Below are positions 39,650 through 52,298 of a stretch of DNA of 64,000 nucleotides, piece after piece. The stretch's first letter is position 1. Every line of letters starts with the position of its first letter. The notes under the pieces are model-generated. The model ran no database searches, was not told where the DNA came from, and saw nothing but the letters and a program-made list of their open reading frames with translations. This DNA comes from Prostheceraeus crozeri (Eukaryota > Platyhelminthes > Polycladida > Euryleptidae), in the NCBI GenBank assembly GCA_907163375.1, contig CAJQUW010001433.1:1-64000 (forward strand), given 5' to 3'. The translations under genes and the position numbers were made by a program.

Positions 39650-40302
39650 ATTCGACCTGAATGTGATAACCCTGTCCACAAACATACTAAATTGGACCTG
39701 CTGATTCGATTTCTGTTGTTGTCTTCGAACGAAATGCTGCGGTTGCAAGTCTTCGTAAAACATTTTTCAATTTCACATATAAATTACACACTTTCTCCAG
39801 TTTGAACTCCACTCAATCAATTGATTCGACCTGAATGTGATAACCCTGTCCACAAACATACTAAATTGGACCTGCTGATTCGATTTCTGTTGTTGTCTTC
39901 GAACGAAATGCTGCGGTTGCAAGTCTTCGTACAACATTTTTCAATTTCACATATATTTTACACACTTTCTCCAGTTTGAACTCCTCTCAATCAATTGATT
40001 CGACCTGAATGTGATAACCCTGTCCACAAACATACTAAATTGGACCTGCTGATTCGATTTCTGTTGTTGTCTTCGAACGAAATGCTGCGGTTGCAAGTCT
40101 TCGTACAACATTTTTCAATTTCACATATATTTTACACACTTTCTCCAGTTTGAACTCCTCTCAATCATTAGATTCGACCTGAATGTGATAACCCTGTCCA
40201 CAAACATACTAAATTGGACCTGCTGATTCGATTTCTGTTGTTGTCTTCGAACGAAATGCTGCGGTTGCAAGTCTTCGTACAACATTTTTCAATTTCACAT
40301 AT
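39650..40302. repeat. 174-bp tandem repeat, about 3.8 copies
   Basis: The landmark TTCGACCTGAATGTG recurs at 39651, 39825, 39999 and 40173, exactly 174 bp apart. Units are nearly identical. No coding frame runs through it. Confidence 0.95.
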
Positions 40303-40475
40303 TCAAATTCATTCAATCACTGTCCAGGCTTCACATTTAGTGTTTCTTTAACAAACGAAGTCCTAAACACATCAAACAGCACTCAATAATTCCATTCATA
40401 ACCTCCAATTCTCGATGATGTGCGCTATCAGATGACTTGGTCAAGACAATCAAATTAATAGGAATTGAGTAATTT

Positions 40476-41645
40476 TTGTTTAAACCAGTCAGATTCCATT
40501 TGTGTGAATATATTCTGAGAATTCAACAAATAACTGCTGATTATTTATCCCACAGTAATACTGTGGCCATTTTCAACCCACAAAACTTTATAAATATCCT
40601 GGCCATTGACTATCAAAAGGCATTTGATAGTATTAGTCACCAAACTCTTTTAGAGACCCTGCTTAATCGGTTTGCTTGTGACCCCTTTACTCTTCGCTTT
40701 ATTGGTAATTTTCTTCGTAACCGGAAACAACGCGTATTTGAAGATGGTGTTGCTACTCCTTGGAAAGAAGTTAGCAGTGGTGTGCCCCAGGGCTCTATCT
40801 TAGGTCCCCTTCTTTTTATTCTGCTTGTTGATGATTTCCCTGCTTTACCTCAAACCAAGATTATTGCATATGCTGACGACATTACCCTCATCCATCTAAA
40901 TAACGTAGATTCATATCATGATTTTCAACCTGTTGTGAATGCTTTTTCTGCCTGGTCCCTCCAAAAGAAGTCGTTCATTAATGTAAATAAAACCAAGTAC
41001 ATATGTATCTCTCGCTCCTCCACTGCTTCTGTTGAAACTGTATATATCAACGATCATGTTATTGAATGCGTTTCTGTTCTGAAAATTTTAGGAGTTTAGT
41101 TTGAGGCGGATTTATCATGGAACCGCCAGTTTTTAGAATTGTACAAAAGGTGTTGTCGCGGTCTCTCGCTTGTAAAAAGGCTTCGTTGTAATTCGAACTG
41201 TGTTTCTTCTATCTGGCTCGCCTACATGTCTTTCGTTTTTTCCCATATAGCTTTTTGTTGGCCGGCCATGTGTGACTTGAACATTTGTAAATTCAGGAAA
41301 CTAGAGAAACTTGATCGTGTGGCCAGGCGTTGGGCTGGCGTTGTAAATAAACCTTCCCTTACTAACATGTTGAATGAAACCTGTCAGCGTTTGATTGTAA
41401 AAATTGTCAAAAATAAGTCCACTCATCCCCTCTCCCAATTTTTTGTAATTCGTGAAAAACTGTCCTGCACCATCCGTCACCAAAGAACTCTGCTCCCTAA
41501 GAAAAGAACCAGCGCCATGTACAACAAATCTTTTGTTAAGTTTTCTTCCTCTTCCTGATTCTGTATGATGCCTGATGTACTGTACCATACCATGTCGTAT
41601 ACCTTTTTTGTATTGGCAATAAAGTTCTATTATTATTATTATTAT
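40476..41645 (+). mobile_element. 5'-truncated non-LTR retrotransposon (CR1/jockey-like)
   Basis: The + strand encodes reverse transcriptase blocks AIDYQKAFDSISHQ, GVPQGSILGPLLFILL and IAYADDITL, then after an in-frame TAG at 41097 the usual LINE C-terminal part (FSHIAFCWPAMC...KLEKLDRVARR). It ends in an AATAAA-like signal and a (TAT)n microsatellite tail (about 41620-41651). The endonuclease domain is missing, so the copy is truncated at its 5' end and dead. Confidence 0.8.
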
Positions 41646-41651
41646 TATTAT

Positions 41652-43769
41652 AACGGCCGCCCATTGTCAATAGATGTGCATCAATTGGAACTCAGAGCTA
41701 CGGAACCGTGGTCCAGCTACCGCGACTCCGGCACGTGCTTCGACTCTCTACCACGGCAGTCGGGTCGCCAACACAAGATCGAAAGTGGGACTTTTACAGA
41801 AGGATGTGCACCTTATGACCACTACGAATCTGTACATCTGTCGAGGTATTCCCGGTACCTCTTAACAGACAATATCAAAGAAGGCACAGATAAAACCAGT
41901 GTGTAGAAGACTAAGGCTTTCGGTGACATGACATTTGCCTGTGTGTTCTGTAATTAAGTGGTTAGTATTGCGGTAAGAACCATCTCTAGGTCATACAGCT
42001 CATGCACCCTGCTCTCTCCAATTTTCAGCCTCGCTCTCTGCAGAAACTCATGCTGTAGGTCGGACGAGATGATTCAACCTCTAATATTGTTCAATTTAAT
42101 TTGATTTCGCCTCTAATTTGTTCAATTATTTCTTTTTGTATCAAAAGCACTTCTTGAGAAGTAATTTCATATTTCTAAGTATTCTGTTGAAAGTAAGGCA
42201 CTTTTAGTTAAATAACCATGCAATTTTAAGACAAGAAATATTGAATAAATACAGTAAATTTGAGGTGAGAATGGGTGTATGTTCTTCACCAAAAACTTTC
42301 GCCCTGTTTTTCGACTGAAGCACAATCTTACGGAAGTCCGCTAGTCTCTAAAATCCAGATGAGTTATTCAGAGTAGGTTGTGTATTGAGAGAAGATGAAG
42401 GCTAGCAGATTTTGAGAGGTCTACAACGATTACCTGCAACTCTGAAACACTTGCATTCGTTTCAGCTTCACTGTCAAATACCAATTTTTCCCACAAGGCG
42501 ACTGAAATTAAATGCATACAAAATTTTAAGCCGGAGCCGTGGTATTTTCTGTGTGCTCCGGTTCCGACTTGCTACCACGGCTGCAGTAGTTAGCAAGTCG
42601 TTAGTACCTATTAGTTTTGTCGAAAAGATTTAGAAAAAGTCCATTGTCTTATGACGTATTCATGTTGCTCGCATCTTGAGGATTGCGAATATATGTATAT
42701 ATATATACTTTGAATTTAAAAGGAAGCTATGACATCTTATTATATAGGTTTTAATCTAATCATTTTAATTTATGACATCTCATGCAGATTAGCAGTTGCT
42801 TTGAATTTAATGTCCTGTGCACCAATGTCTGATCACTAATACATGAATTTAGTCGTGACGGTCGTTTCAACGATATGTATTTTCAGCTGATTATTCGTTT
42901 GCGCGCCCTCAGTTACAAATTATCCATGATACTAAGAGTCAGCTTGTCCAATAATGCATCAACTTTAATAGCACTACATAATGTAATTGAATTAGTCTAT
43001 TATATCTCTGGGTGGAATTGGCCTTCATGCATGTTACAATAGAAGATAATAATGTGCGGAACGGCGCACTTGCTGACAGACTCATTTTTATGACACGGCA
43101 GGCTGTCATTAATTCAGGGAAGCAGGGGTCTATGGAATTCAACTTGATAAACAGAAGAAACAAGGAGAACACATCTTTGTTGTCTTACACGAACATCTTT
43201 CTCGAGCGGTTTTATGTATTAAAAAAATGACATATAAAAGTACATGCAATCAAGACAAATACGGTCAATACGTTCCTCACTGCACATCATCTAGCACCAA
43301 ACTGACCGCAATCAAATCATAAAAATTCAAATGATGATAATGTCATAAAAATGTCGTAAACTATGTAGTCAATGGTCATGTATCAAGCATGGATCGCTAT
43401 CTAACCATCCATTTCGCAGGAACATATGAACAAGGTCTCAGAGACTTGAGCATTTATGACCAATGCTAAGTCATGGTTCTAGCAATATTATGTTATGATA
43501 GCTCTAACTAACATCTTTTTAATTATATTCTTCATGTCGCCAGTACAGCTACCGATACGCAGGCTTATGGAGTTATTGTTTAGTCAAAAGCGTCATCAAC
43601 TCGAAATCAATCACTGTGCCCATCAAAGAACTGCCTTTCCCCTGTTGGTTTATGTTAGGAGTTTTAGTTTACTCGAACCAACGCTTGTGAAAGAATCAGC
43701 TGTTGGTTTCTGTACATTTTATATGGAGATTATACTGCTTCCTTATTCCTAATTTATATTTCCTAGTGC
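41652..43769. other. Intergenic DNA with GC-rich palindromic scraps
   Basis: GCCGTGGTA/TACCACGGC pairs near 42530-42590 and related words near 41700-41760 look like transposon ends, unassigned. No gene is seen. Confidence 0.4.
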
Positions 43770-44368
43770 CAAGGATGCGGAACTCCGACTCCGTTGGCAA
43801 GTATATAAACCTAATTTTTTTTAAAAAAACTGGTAACCTACATCATAGATCTTCACAGACTCACATGAACCTATTTTTAGTGATCATTACTGTATCCATC
43901 ATCAACCATTTGCAATGAACGTTTACCACCTAGACACCACTTTTAAGTCGCTTTAAGTTGGGTGTATGCGACCCGGCTTCTCCCATCTTGCTGATGTGTT
44001 ACCTGATGCTCTACCAGGCAGGCAAATCCCCATCCTTCTCCAAAAAATATGAGTACACTTTCGATTTTAATATGCGCTTTGGAGGATCCATCTCACACGA
44101 TTTACGTTTGGTTAAGAGGTAATGTTCACGAACAAACTAGTACCGGTTTTTCATTCCCTCAATAATTAAAAGTTTTGCATGCAGCAGTGTCTCTGTGCTT
44201 TTGTTTGACTGGAAAGTTGACATCAAGACAGTGACAGGAATGCACGAGGATAGATAATTTGTTTGCATCATATTTTGGTTCTAGTTATAGGCCGGAGTCC
44301 TATCATTTGATAGGATTCCAACTCCGTCAAAAATGATGGGACTCCGGGACTCCGACTCCGCATCCCTG
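43770..44368. mobile_element. Non-autonomous hAT-like element
   Basis: The ends CAAGGATGCGGA (43770) and CGCATCCCTG (to 44368) are inverted relatives, and GGAGTCGGAGT-type words lie inside both. The flanking 8-mers CCTAGTGC (43762-43769) and CCTAGTCA (44369-44376) match at six of eight positions, consistent with an 8-bp hAT target duplication. No transposase is encoded. Confidence 0.6.
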
Positions 44369-45302
44369 CCTAGTCATCAGGTCTATCAATTCTTACACAG
44401 TTTGTAAAAGTAAATGCACATTTCTCTACCAAAACATCTACATTGATGACAAATGAATGTAACAGTTTACTAAATTTGAACGTTATTGTTATTTAGTTAT
44501 TAGTTTATTATTATGATACTATTGAAGCATTAATTTAGTTAATAATTATTTTGATAACTTGATGTTCTTTTGTTGTGATGTTTCTCTCATGTTAGTGGAT
44601 TTGTATCGGAGTTAAAACACTCCACTCCGGTGCTATAGGAGTTCGGATACAATCAGTGACTCTAGGGGAGCTGAGCACTATCAGATTTGTAAAACTGGTA
44701 ATGAACAAATTTTCATACAGGCTTAGTTTTTTTACTGACTTGACATGCTGTTCAGTGAGAATTTCCTATCATTGCATCCATTTAGACAATGTATCCAATT
44801 TAACTGTATATAGAAGCAGCACTTAAAAGATGATACTAAATTCACCTAGGTGTCTATCCTTACTAAGAAAAAATTCATCGTCGATCAATCTCATTGTGAT
44901 GCGCATCACTTCAACATATTTTATTCGTACACCCAACAACAGCTTTGATATTGAATAGAAAATATTCAACAGCTTCCAAAATTACCCAGTTATTTTTAAA
45001 CAGAAATAGCATAGTAAAGCCATTTTCCAAAATAAAAGCTTCTCTAGGATCTCAGATTCCTCCCTAAACGTTTAAATAATATTAATAATAAGAGAGTGTT
45101 CAAAATGTTACAAAACCTTGCCCTCCTAGCAGCAATCAGTTAAATCAGACTGTCTCAATGAGCGCATCCAGCATTTCCTTCAGATTTGATGACCTGTCTG
45201 ACTCTACCACTTTTCTACCTGTCGTCTAAGCTATTCGGTCATGTCGGTCCTCTTTGTTGAAAACACATCCCTAAATGATCTCACTTCCAGTTCGCAAAGG
45301 CT
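44369..45302. other. Intergenic DNA, no gene seen
   Basis: AT-rich sequence with a (AAT)-type run near 45080. No coding content was recognised. Confidence 0.5.
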
Positions 45303-46429
45303 TTGATAAGAGTGATTGAGTCAGCCCTATCACAAAATGATCTTGCCTCTTGGTCACGTCTTCTCCTCTTCCCAACTTTCTGCCTCCGATCACCGCCTCA
45401 TAATGGTAGAAAACATGCGCGGAACTTAAGCAGTCTCATTAGCGAGAGAATCGCTACCTTCGAGGCCAATGATAATGTTGAGACTCTTTCGAATTCCATT
45501 TTAGTGTTAGATTCGAGACCAAACAGCAGAAAGAGAAATTATCAAGATCAACATTTCCGTTCTTTAGTTTCCAGTAAAGTCAAAGAGGGAGACATACGAG
45601 GGGCCGTTCGACTTGTGAGTTCCAAATAATATACCATAGCCCCTTTCACTACAACCATCTTATCAGCACTGCAGGTAAAACATGCCATTAGACCCGATAA
45701 TCGATGCCCTTTTCCGATCTCAAATCAGTCGAATTCTCTTAATGTAAATAAAAGCAACATTCTTAAGCCCATCAGGTCCTTCCAACTGGCTCTGCAGGTG
45801 GTATTACCCGTTTACGTCCTCAACATTTGAAAGAGGCTATTGGCGTAAATGCAGCTAATCAAATAGATCAGCTTCTTTCAATTCTGGCTGAACTAATCAA
45901 TGCCATCATGTCCAACAAACTGCCACTAGCCGTCAATGCCATTTTGTTTGGGGCCAATGCAACAGCGCCAAATCTGAAAGATGGAGGAATCAGGCCTATA
46001 GCAGTTGGAGACACCTTTCGGCGCATCGCCTGCGAATGTACTGTTTTTCATTTTGAGAATCTTTTCGCAGAGCTGTTCATTCAAACTCAACTTGGGTGCG
46101 GTGTCCGTGCCGGTTTAGATGCAGCTATTAATTGCACGAGGAATCGCATTGCTGCGTCTTCGGGTGGAGAAATTCCTGTTAAGTTAGATTTTCGCAATGC
46201 TTTTAACACTATGAGGAGAGACCACATAGCTGAGTGTCTGTCAAGCTATGCGCCTCAATTGCTTGACCTTTTTGCTGCTTGCTACTCAGAGTCGACTTTA
46301 CTAACTTTCGGTGAATTTTTTATAAAATCAGACGAGGGCTTGCAACAGGGAGACCCTCTTGCACCAGCACTCTTTTGTCTTGGTCTTCATGAATCTTTAA
46401 GAAACCTTAATTGCCTTCTCAATATGTAA
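45303..46429 (+). pseudogene. Reverse-transcriptase remnant of a second, different retroelement
   Basis: The + strand holds an N-terminal piece (45303-45629, WSRLLLFPTFCLRSPP) and, after a gap with shifts, a 200-residue piece (45827-46429). The second piece has GGIRPIAVGDTFRRIACE, PVKLDFRNAFNTMRRDHI and SDEGLQQGDPLAPALFCLGLHE. These are reverse transcriptase motifs of a non-LTR-like family distinct from the CR1/jockey-like copies nearby. The YxDD region is missing because the frame stops at 46429. Confidence 0.65.
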
Positions 46430-46444
46430 TAATGTTTGCCTAAT

Positions 46445-46535
46445 ATGGTCGTAGATAATTGCACAATGGACATGGTGGCTGTACTAAGTATACAGCCAAC
46501 ATGTCGATGTCCATTGTGTAATTATCTACGGCCAT
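46445..46535. repeat. Fold-back hairpin, 91 bp
   Basis: ATGGTCGTAGATAATTGCAC is answered in reverse by a near-identical arm ending in TACGGCCAT, with GGCTGTA/TACAGCC near the centre. Confidence 0.8.
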
Positions 46536-49196
46536 TTTAAGCCGACACTTAAGCAAGCACATGTGCATCGAAGATTAAATATCAGAAAATTGCAGAAAAC
46601 GCGTAATCAGCTACATTAGAAGGAACCTGAACTGATCATTTACCGTTCATTCACTGTTCTTGATAAATACTACGGTACTAATAGTAAGAACGGATGGTCG
46701 CGGTACTTAGAAATGTCCACCCATCAGAACTAGCAGATGGATTGCAAGTAGCAGCATTACATGTGTATTGGTAATTAAAACGATGATCAAATAGGAGAGC
46801 TTCAGATTTTTGAACAGTTTTCTATTATTACCTAAAATACCTAAAAATCCTACATTCATTTTAATGTTTCAATCAGTTTCTCTGCCGATAGCTGATGCTA
46901 TTTATTTACTCCTTCACCAGCTGCTGGTGCTCAATAATTTCGTTTTCCAGGCACGAGATGGAATCATGGTTGTGGAACGGTAAAAGCATTTTGAATCTAT
47001 CGACAAATAAAATGCGTTTTTGATTGAACAGTCTGATCTTAAAAAAAGCTATAAAAGCTATCGAACTTCACATGCTGTAGGCCTTATAGTTTTTCAGCAA
47101 ATGGAAGATGCCTATCTCTATTTTGTGCACACCGCAGTGCCGCAAAAGAATTTTTCATCCGAATGGGAAATGGTTACTTTTTCTGTGTTGATATCACCTT
47201 GGTATTTCGGTCATTGATGCAAATCTGGATTGTTGATGTCAATTTGTAGAAAGTATGGAGCAAAGCATTTCAATAAACTTCAACACGAAAGCTCTTATTT
47301 GATTACAACGATAGAAACAAGAAGATTCATATTTTTGAATAAGCAAATTGTTGATCACAAAAAATTGATTGGAAAAAGAAGATACCCTTACACTTATGTC
47401 ATAGAGCTTCTGAAACTTTCTGAAGCCTTGAATATCTGGGAGCATTCTCATTTTCCGAAATCAAGCAACTTTCCAGTGATTTACACAGCATAATAACAAT
47501 GAAGATTGTTAACATTTCTTTCCTGCTTTATGCAATGATTTTAAACGAAAAATGGATATCTTATTTGATTGATTATGAAATTTCAGTAAGTGACGCAAAA
47601 TGATATAAATTTGCAATGCTGTTGCACTATCTTGTATAAGACAATCTAAGTGAGCATCCTGTGAGGATGTCGTAATTTCTGATATATCTTTAGAAAATTC
47701 AGAGCCCGATTATACATTGGTGCATCGTGCATCAGTATTCTCAATCTCTTTGGACCGCTGTGGACAAAAGAAGCAACAACATTGTAAGCCTAGTGTTTTT
47801 CCTTGGCATTAACTCTTCGAAAATTCACAAATGAATAAAATCATATGGGGAAAAAAAGTTAAGATATTAGGCCTACTATTTGTATAAAATGCTGTTTACA
47901 GTAGCAATATCAACTTGGAATGAAAAAGTGATACCACCATCGGATAGAGCATACCCAAAACAGGTATACCTGATTGTTTTATGCCAGATCAGTTAATCGT
48001 TAGAAGATCATAGGGGTTGGGGCGCCCCCCCTAAATAGTCCGGGAGCTACCGACACTTTCTACCTAAATTCGCGCACAAAGGGCTTAATAGTAGATCTTG
48101 AAAATTTGGGGATTTGTAGATCTTGATACGCTGAATACAAAAATCAAATTCTCAAGTGTCGCAGCCAGTCGCTTTCGGTTATAGGTAAGTTTAAAGGATT
48201 CCCATTGGAATCCAATGGGAACAATTCAAGAAATATCTGTGGATTGTGAAACAATTGACAATTTTCGTACATTTTCTTTTGCAGAAAAGAAACTATTTAT
48301 CAGAATGCCATGCAATTTGAAACATGATTGAGCTCAGAACATCAACTTCGATATAAAAGTTGAAGTGAGTTACATGATTCAGAATTTGATGTCTGAGAGC
48401 CTCTACAAAATGAGTGAAATCGCCAAAATTAAGTAAAAACATGAAATATACTCATTTTGGCCTCTTGCTACAGATTAGTCGTTTTGAATTTCTATCGATG
48501 ATATCCATCTTCCTGTTTCGCTGAAGCATAGACTTATAATTAGAAATATATGTCTGAAGCATCCTTACTGCCATGATATCCATGGTTGAAGTTTAACGCA
48601 AGCGTCATCAGGGGTCAGCATGGACATGGTATTCCAGAGGCCTATGGTATAATGAAGAAGTTTTGGAGTGATGGTTACATGACCATAGACTTTCAAATAT
48701 ATAGCATTTTATTTCGCTTACCTGCATAGATTTTACGCGGCTGTGCGGTTCTATCAGGAAATATCGCTACGAATGCGAATGCGTGAGATAAGTACAGCAA
48801 AAGTGAGAAATTTCTTGAATGCGTGAGAACTTTTGCCTCCAGCGTCAGAGCGTGAGAAGAGGTCTAAATGCGTGTAAGTTGGCAACTCTGAAATATCAAT
48901 AATCGTCGTCATACATAAGTGGCTAAAGAAATAAATAGTTCTTTCGTTCGTGCGTTATTTGGAATTCACGGTGCAGATTTTAACTAGATGCCATTGTAGG
49001 AATCATATAATGGTATGACATGCAGATATTTTGGCCAACAATATCTGCATGATTATACAATGCACTCCTAGATATACAACACCTGAATTGTTAGCTTTTC
49101 AAATTTTTCACAGAAAGCATACAATTGGCGAATAACTGTCAATTTTAGTAATTACATCTGCAATCTTTCCTTTAATTTTCTTGTTTAAGCTAGACG
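46536..49196. other. Intergenic DNA, no recognisable gene
   Basis: Short frames at 47020-47493 have no family resemblance. AGTTGGCAACTCTG near 48880 resembles an hAT end but no partner was found. Confidence 0.4.
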
Positions 49197-49408
49197 ATGC
49201 CTAATTTTTGTTCAGCATTTGATTGCAAACGTATAATGGCAATAATGAGAAAGGTCGCAGTATACTATTTCATAGCTTCCCCCACAATAACAAGGAAATT
49301 TTGAGAAAAAAGAGCAGTAATCCATTGAAGGATTTTGTCCTGAGTAGAGAGCTCCAGAATGTGCTCTCTACACCTTGTGGAATCCGAAGAAGTCATAATG
49401 AGTCATAA
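49197..49408 (+). pseudogene. THAP-like zinc-finger remnant
   Basis: The + strand reads MPNFCSAFDCKR at 49197, and in the next frame SILFHSFPHNNKEILRK...PLKDFVLS. C-x4-C followed by an F-H-x-F-P block fits a THAP domain as found in P-element-like transposases and host proteins. The later C-x2-H pair is not visible and a frameshift is needed. Confidence 0.4.
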
Positions 49409-51842
49409 TGAGTCATAAAGCTATTCTCTGCATTTTTCCAGAAACCCCATCTTATTTATCCTTCAACAGCTTACATCCTCGACCGACGTCAGCAACAGCA
49501 GCTGAGCTTCGTGAGCGTTCTGTCAATGAAATGGAAACCAAATGAGAACGATTCCTAGAAATGAATAATGTAAGACAAGACATTGCCATGAAATTGAAAG
49601 TAACCAACATGTGGATACCATCCGGATTCACGAATATTTGCAATGAATCAAATGTTCTGAGAAATGCCTTGGCTGTGCATTATAAATTTCAAAAAGTGAT
49701 GTAAAGGCTAAGTTGCAATTATATTTATAAACATATTTGCAAATTCTCTCAATATATTGCGTGTATCAAAACTATAGTCGCTCTCATCGTCTCTCATAGC
49801 CCTTGAGAATGTCTATGATTTTGATAGCCAAAATATATCGAGAAGATTTTGCAAATGTTTTTATGAATACAATTGTAACTTGCCTTTTCAAGTGAATCAG
49901 CTGATCAGCTGCTGTAGGCTATATTGCTACAAATAAAATTTTCACTCTATGAATTGGCGGTTGCATAATTATCAAGAACGATAGGACAGTAGTTGATCTG
50001 CAATGATGAAGTTGTTACTGTGTGATAAAGTTATTATGTCTTCTTCACAAGGTGGAGAAGAGCTTCACCTTGCAAGTCTGCGAATTTCTGTTAAGGCATT
50101 TTTTTAAGAATTTGTTGTTTTTTTAAGTTGTCGTATATACTGCATAATGTATAATATAGCTTGATAGATGAAAAAAATATGGTATCCTCACAAGTACTTA
50201 TCCTCATGTCACGAGTGAAAAATTTGGAATGCGACAAAAATTATGACAGTCGGAATAATGTGCACAAAAATAAGTCCATTGATTCACTCACAAAATTGTG
50301 TGAGTTAGAAGACATGGAGGAGGTACGGTCAAGGTTACATTTCTTGATTGAACAGATCTAGCTGCTAGATGGGAATATACAGTGATTCTTATGGTATCTG
50401 CTTACTTGATTTATGCTACCAGTTCAACAGTATAGCCGACTTTATCAGAACATCAGGAATTATGTCTACCACCTGCTGGTACCACATAATTAGATTCATC
50501 TGCGCGTATCTTCAGTTTCCTAGAAAAGAATAATCATATCTAGCCTTAACATCGAAATGGCACATCACAGAATTAGACAACTTGATCCTTCTCGAATGAA
50601 TAAATTCGTGTATCGCTTGCTATTGGAAATGGCAAACAATAAGCTGCCAGCAGAGGAACCAGAGCCAGTGAGAGAGGCGTGCGTTCTGTGATATCACTTC
50701 GCACGTACCAAAACACACATCGCTATCTTGGCTAACATTCGATTCAGTGTATGCACTATACAGTGAGGCATGCCGAAGAGAGGATGTGAAAACATCAGGT
50801 GAACTAATTTTCGTACGCCTGCTACTTTTTTTAATAATGATCGGAAGGGCCAACATTATGGAGAAAACTTGTGCACAATGATCTGAATTCTTCGAATCTG
50901 AAGCGACGCACGATTTTTTTCTATCTCTGTTATCTCTGTAAAGTATTAGGAATTCCTTTTTGCCCACTTAATAAGTTCCTCGATGTGCCGTCGATTTCAT
51001 ATTAATCACACTTCTGGCAAACCGAAGCAAATAAACAAAATATTTAATTCTGTGGCTGGTCCGTTGCAGAAAGTAACCCACAGTCTCCGATAACCTTCAA
51101 ATCTTTCAAAGTGAACAGAATATACGTGCTGTTTACTCTCTTTAGGTTTTGAAACATTACCCGTGATGAAATCAATTCAATTACTGATGTTCAGACGTGT
51201 AATCCGATGTCGAGAATGTGACAGAATATCTTGCAAATAAAATTGAAATGAAGTATTTTCCGTTTGAAGGTGATGAAAGCATTATTGCGCTTTGTGCAAA
51301 GATGATATGAATTTCACGTACGTTGATATAGTAAATCCTGGCGGATTGTTGCGACCAAGTTTTATAACTTTGGCGCTCAATGTTTCCACTCAAGGAAACT
51401 TTTGCAGATGACCAATTAAAATCTCAGCTCTTTCAGCCTTGAAATTCAAGCTTTAAAATTGAGAAAACTGTTTCTGAAAACCTCTTGGATGATGATTTTC
51501 ATTTGAAATACAATTTTGGCAGAGTAATGAATGCACAAGTAGTCATTGTTTGTGCATTATTGCTCTATTTAGTACTCAGATTTTGTACCACAATAATGAA
51601 AAGATCTGCGGCACCAGAAATATGACTTTTCATCTCTTGTAATCTGAAACGAACGTTAAATGTAAATGGCAATGCAGGTATAAAACTGGATACATACATT
51701 GTCGCATTTATAGCCATCAATCTAGGGGTTATCCAATTCTATGCATGTCAGCTGGGAGCATCCGATAATGAGGCTGCAACTTGGATCAAGAAATTTATGG
51801 TATTGATTTCTTATGAATGCATGGTTTAATTTTGAATAAATG
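49409..51842. other. Intergenic DNA, no gene seen
   Basis: No conserved coding segment or repeat was recognised. Confidence 0.45.
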
Positions 51843-51940
51843 TCATTGTATTTCACTCTCGATGGCTTTGGAGGTCATCGAAATGATTGAAATGAGTTTG
51901 AAATGCATTATTGCCCGGCATTGGAGGGTATATGATGAAG

Positions 51941-52024
51941 ATATATTACCTTTCAAATGATCAGCCTAAATCGTCGGCGCGTAGCGCCAGACGATTTAGG
52001 CTGATCATTTGAAAGGTAATATAT
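51941..52024. repeat. Near-perfect 84-bp palindrome with GC core
   Basis: ATATATTACCTTTCAAATGA is mirrored by the inverted arm ending GGTAATATAT, around a core GGCGCGTAGCGCC. Confidence 0.9.
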
Positions 52025-52262
52025 GCATTGTTACTGAACCTAAAATCTATGACATCAAAAATCCAAGATTTTGATCTGCAAAAGACTCCAATCTATGACA
52101 ATTTTCTACATAACCCATGCAGCTCAGAACTTAAAGTATGTTAAGCTTGAGATATCTACTGATCATAATTGTGAACCATAGGAATCTTCTCAATGCCATT
52201 TTCACTGGAAACGCGAAGATGGATGGTGAAATGCTCCTACCTCATTGGTATTACATAACAAG

Positions 52263-52298
52263 TTAGACGGTCTTAATCATGCAATTAAGGCCGTCTAA
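52263..52298. repeat. 36-bp hairpin
   Basis: TTAGACGGTCTTAAT pairs with ATTAAGGCCGTCTAA around a short loop. Confidence 0.8.
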
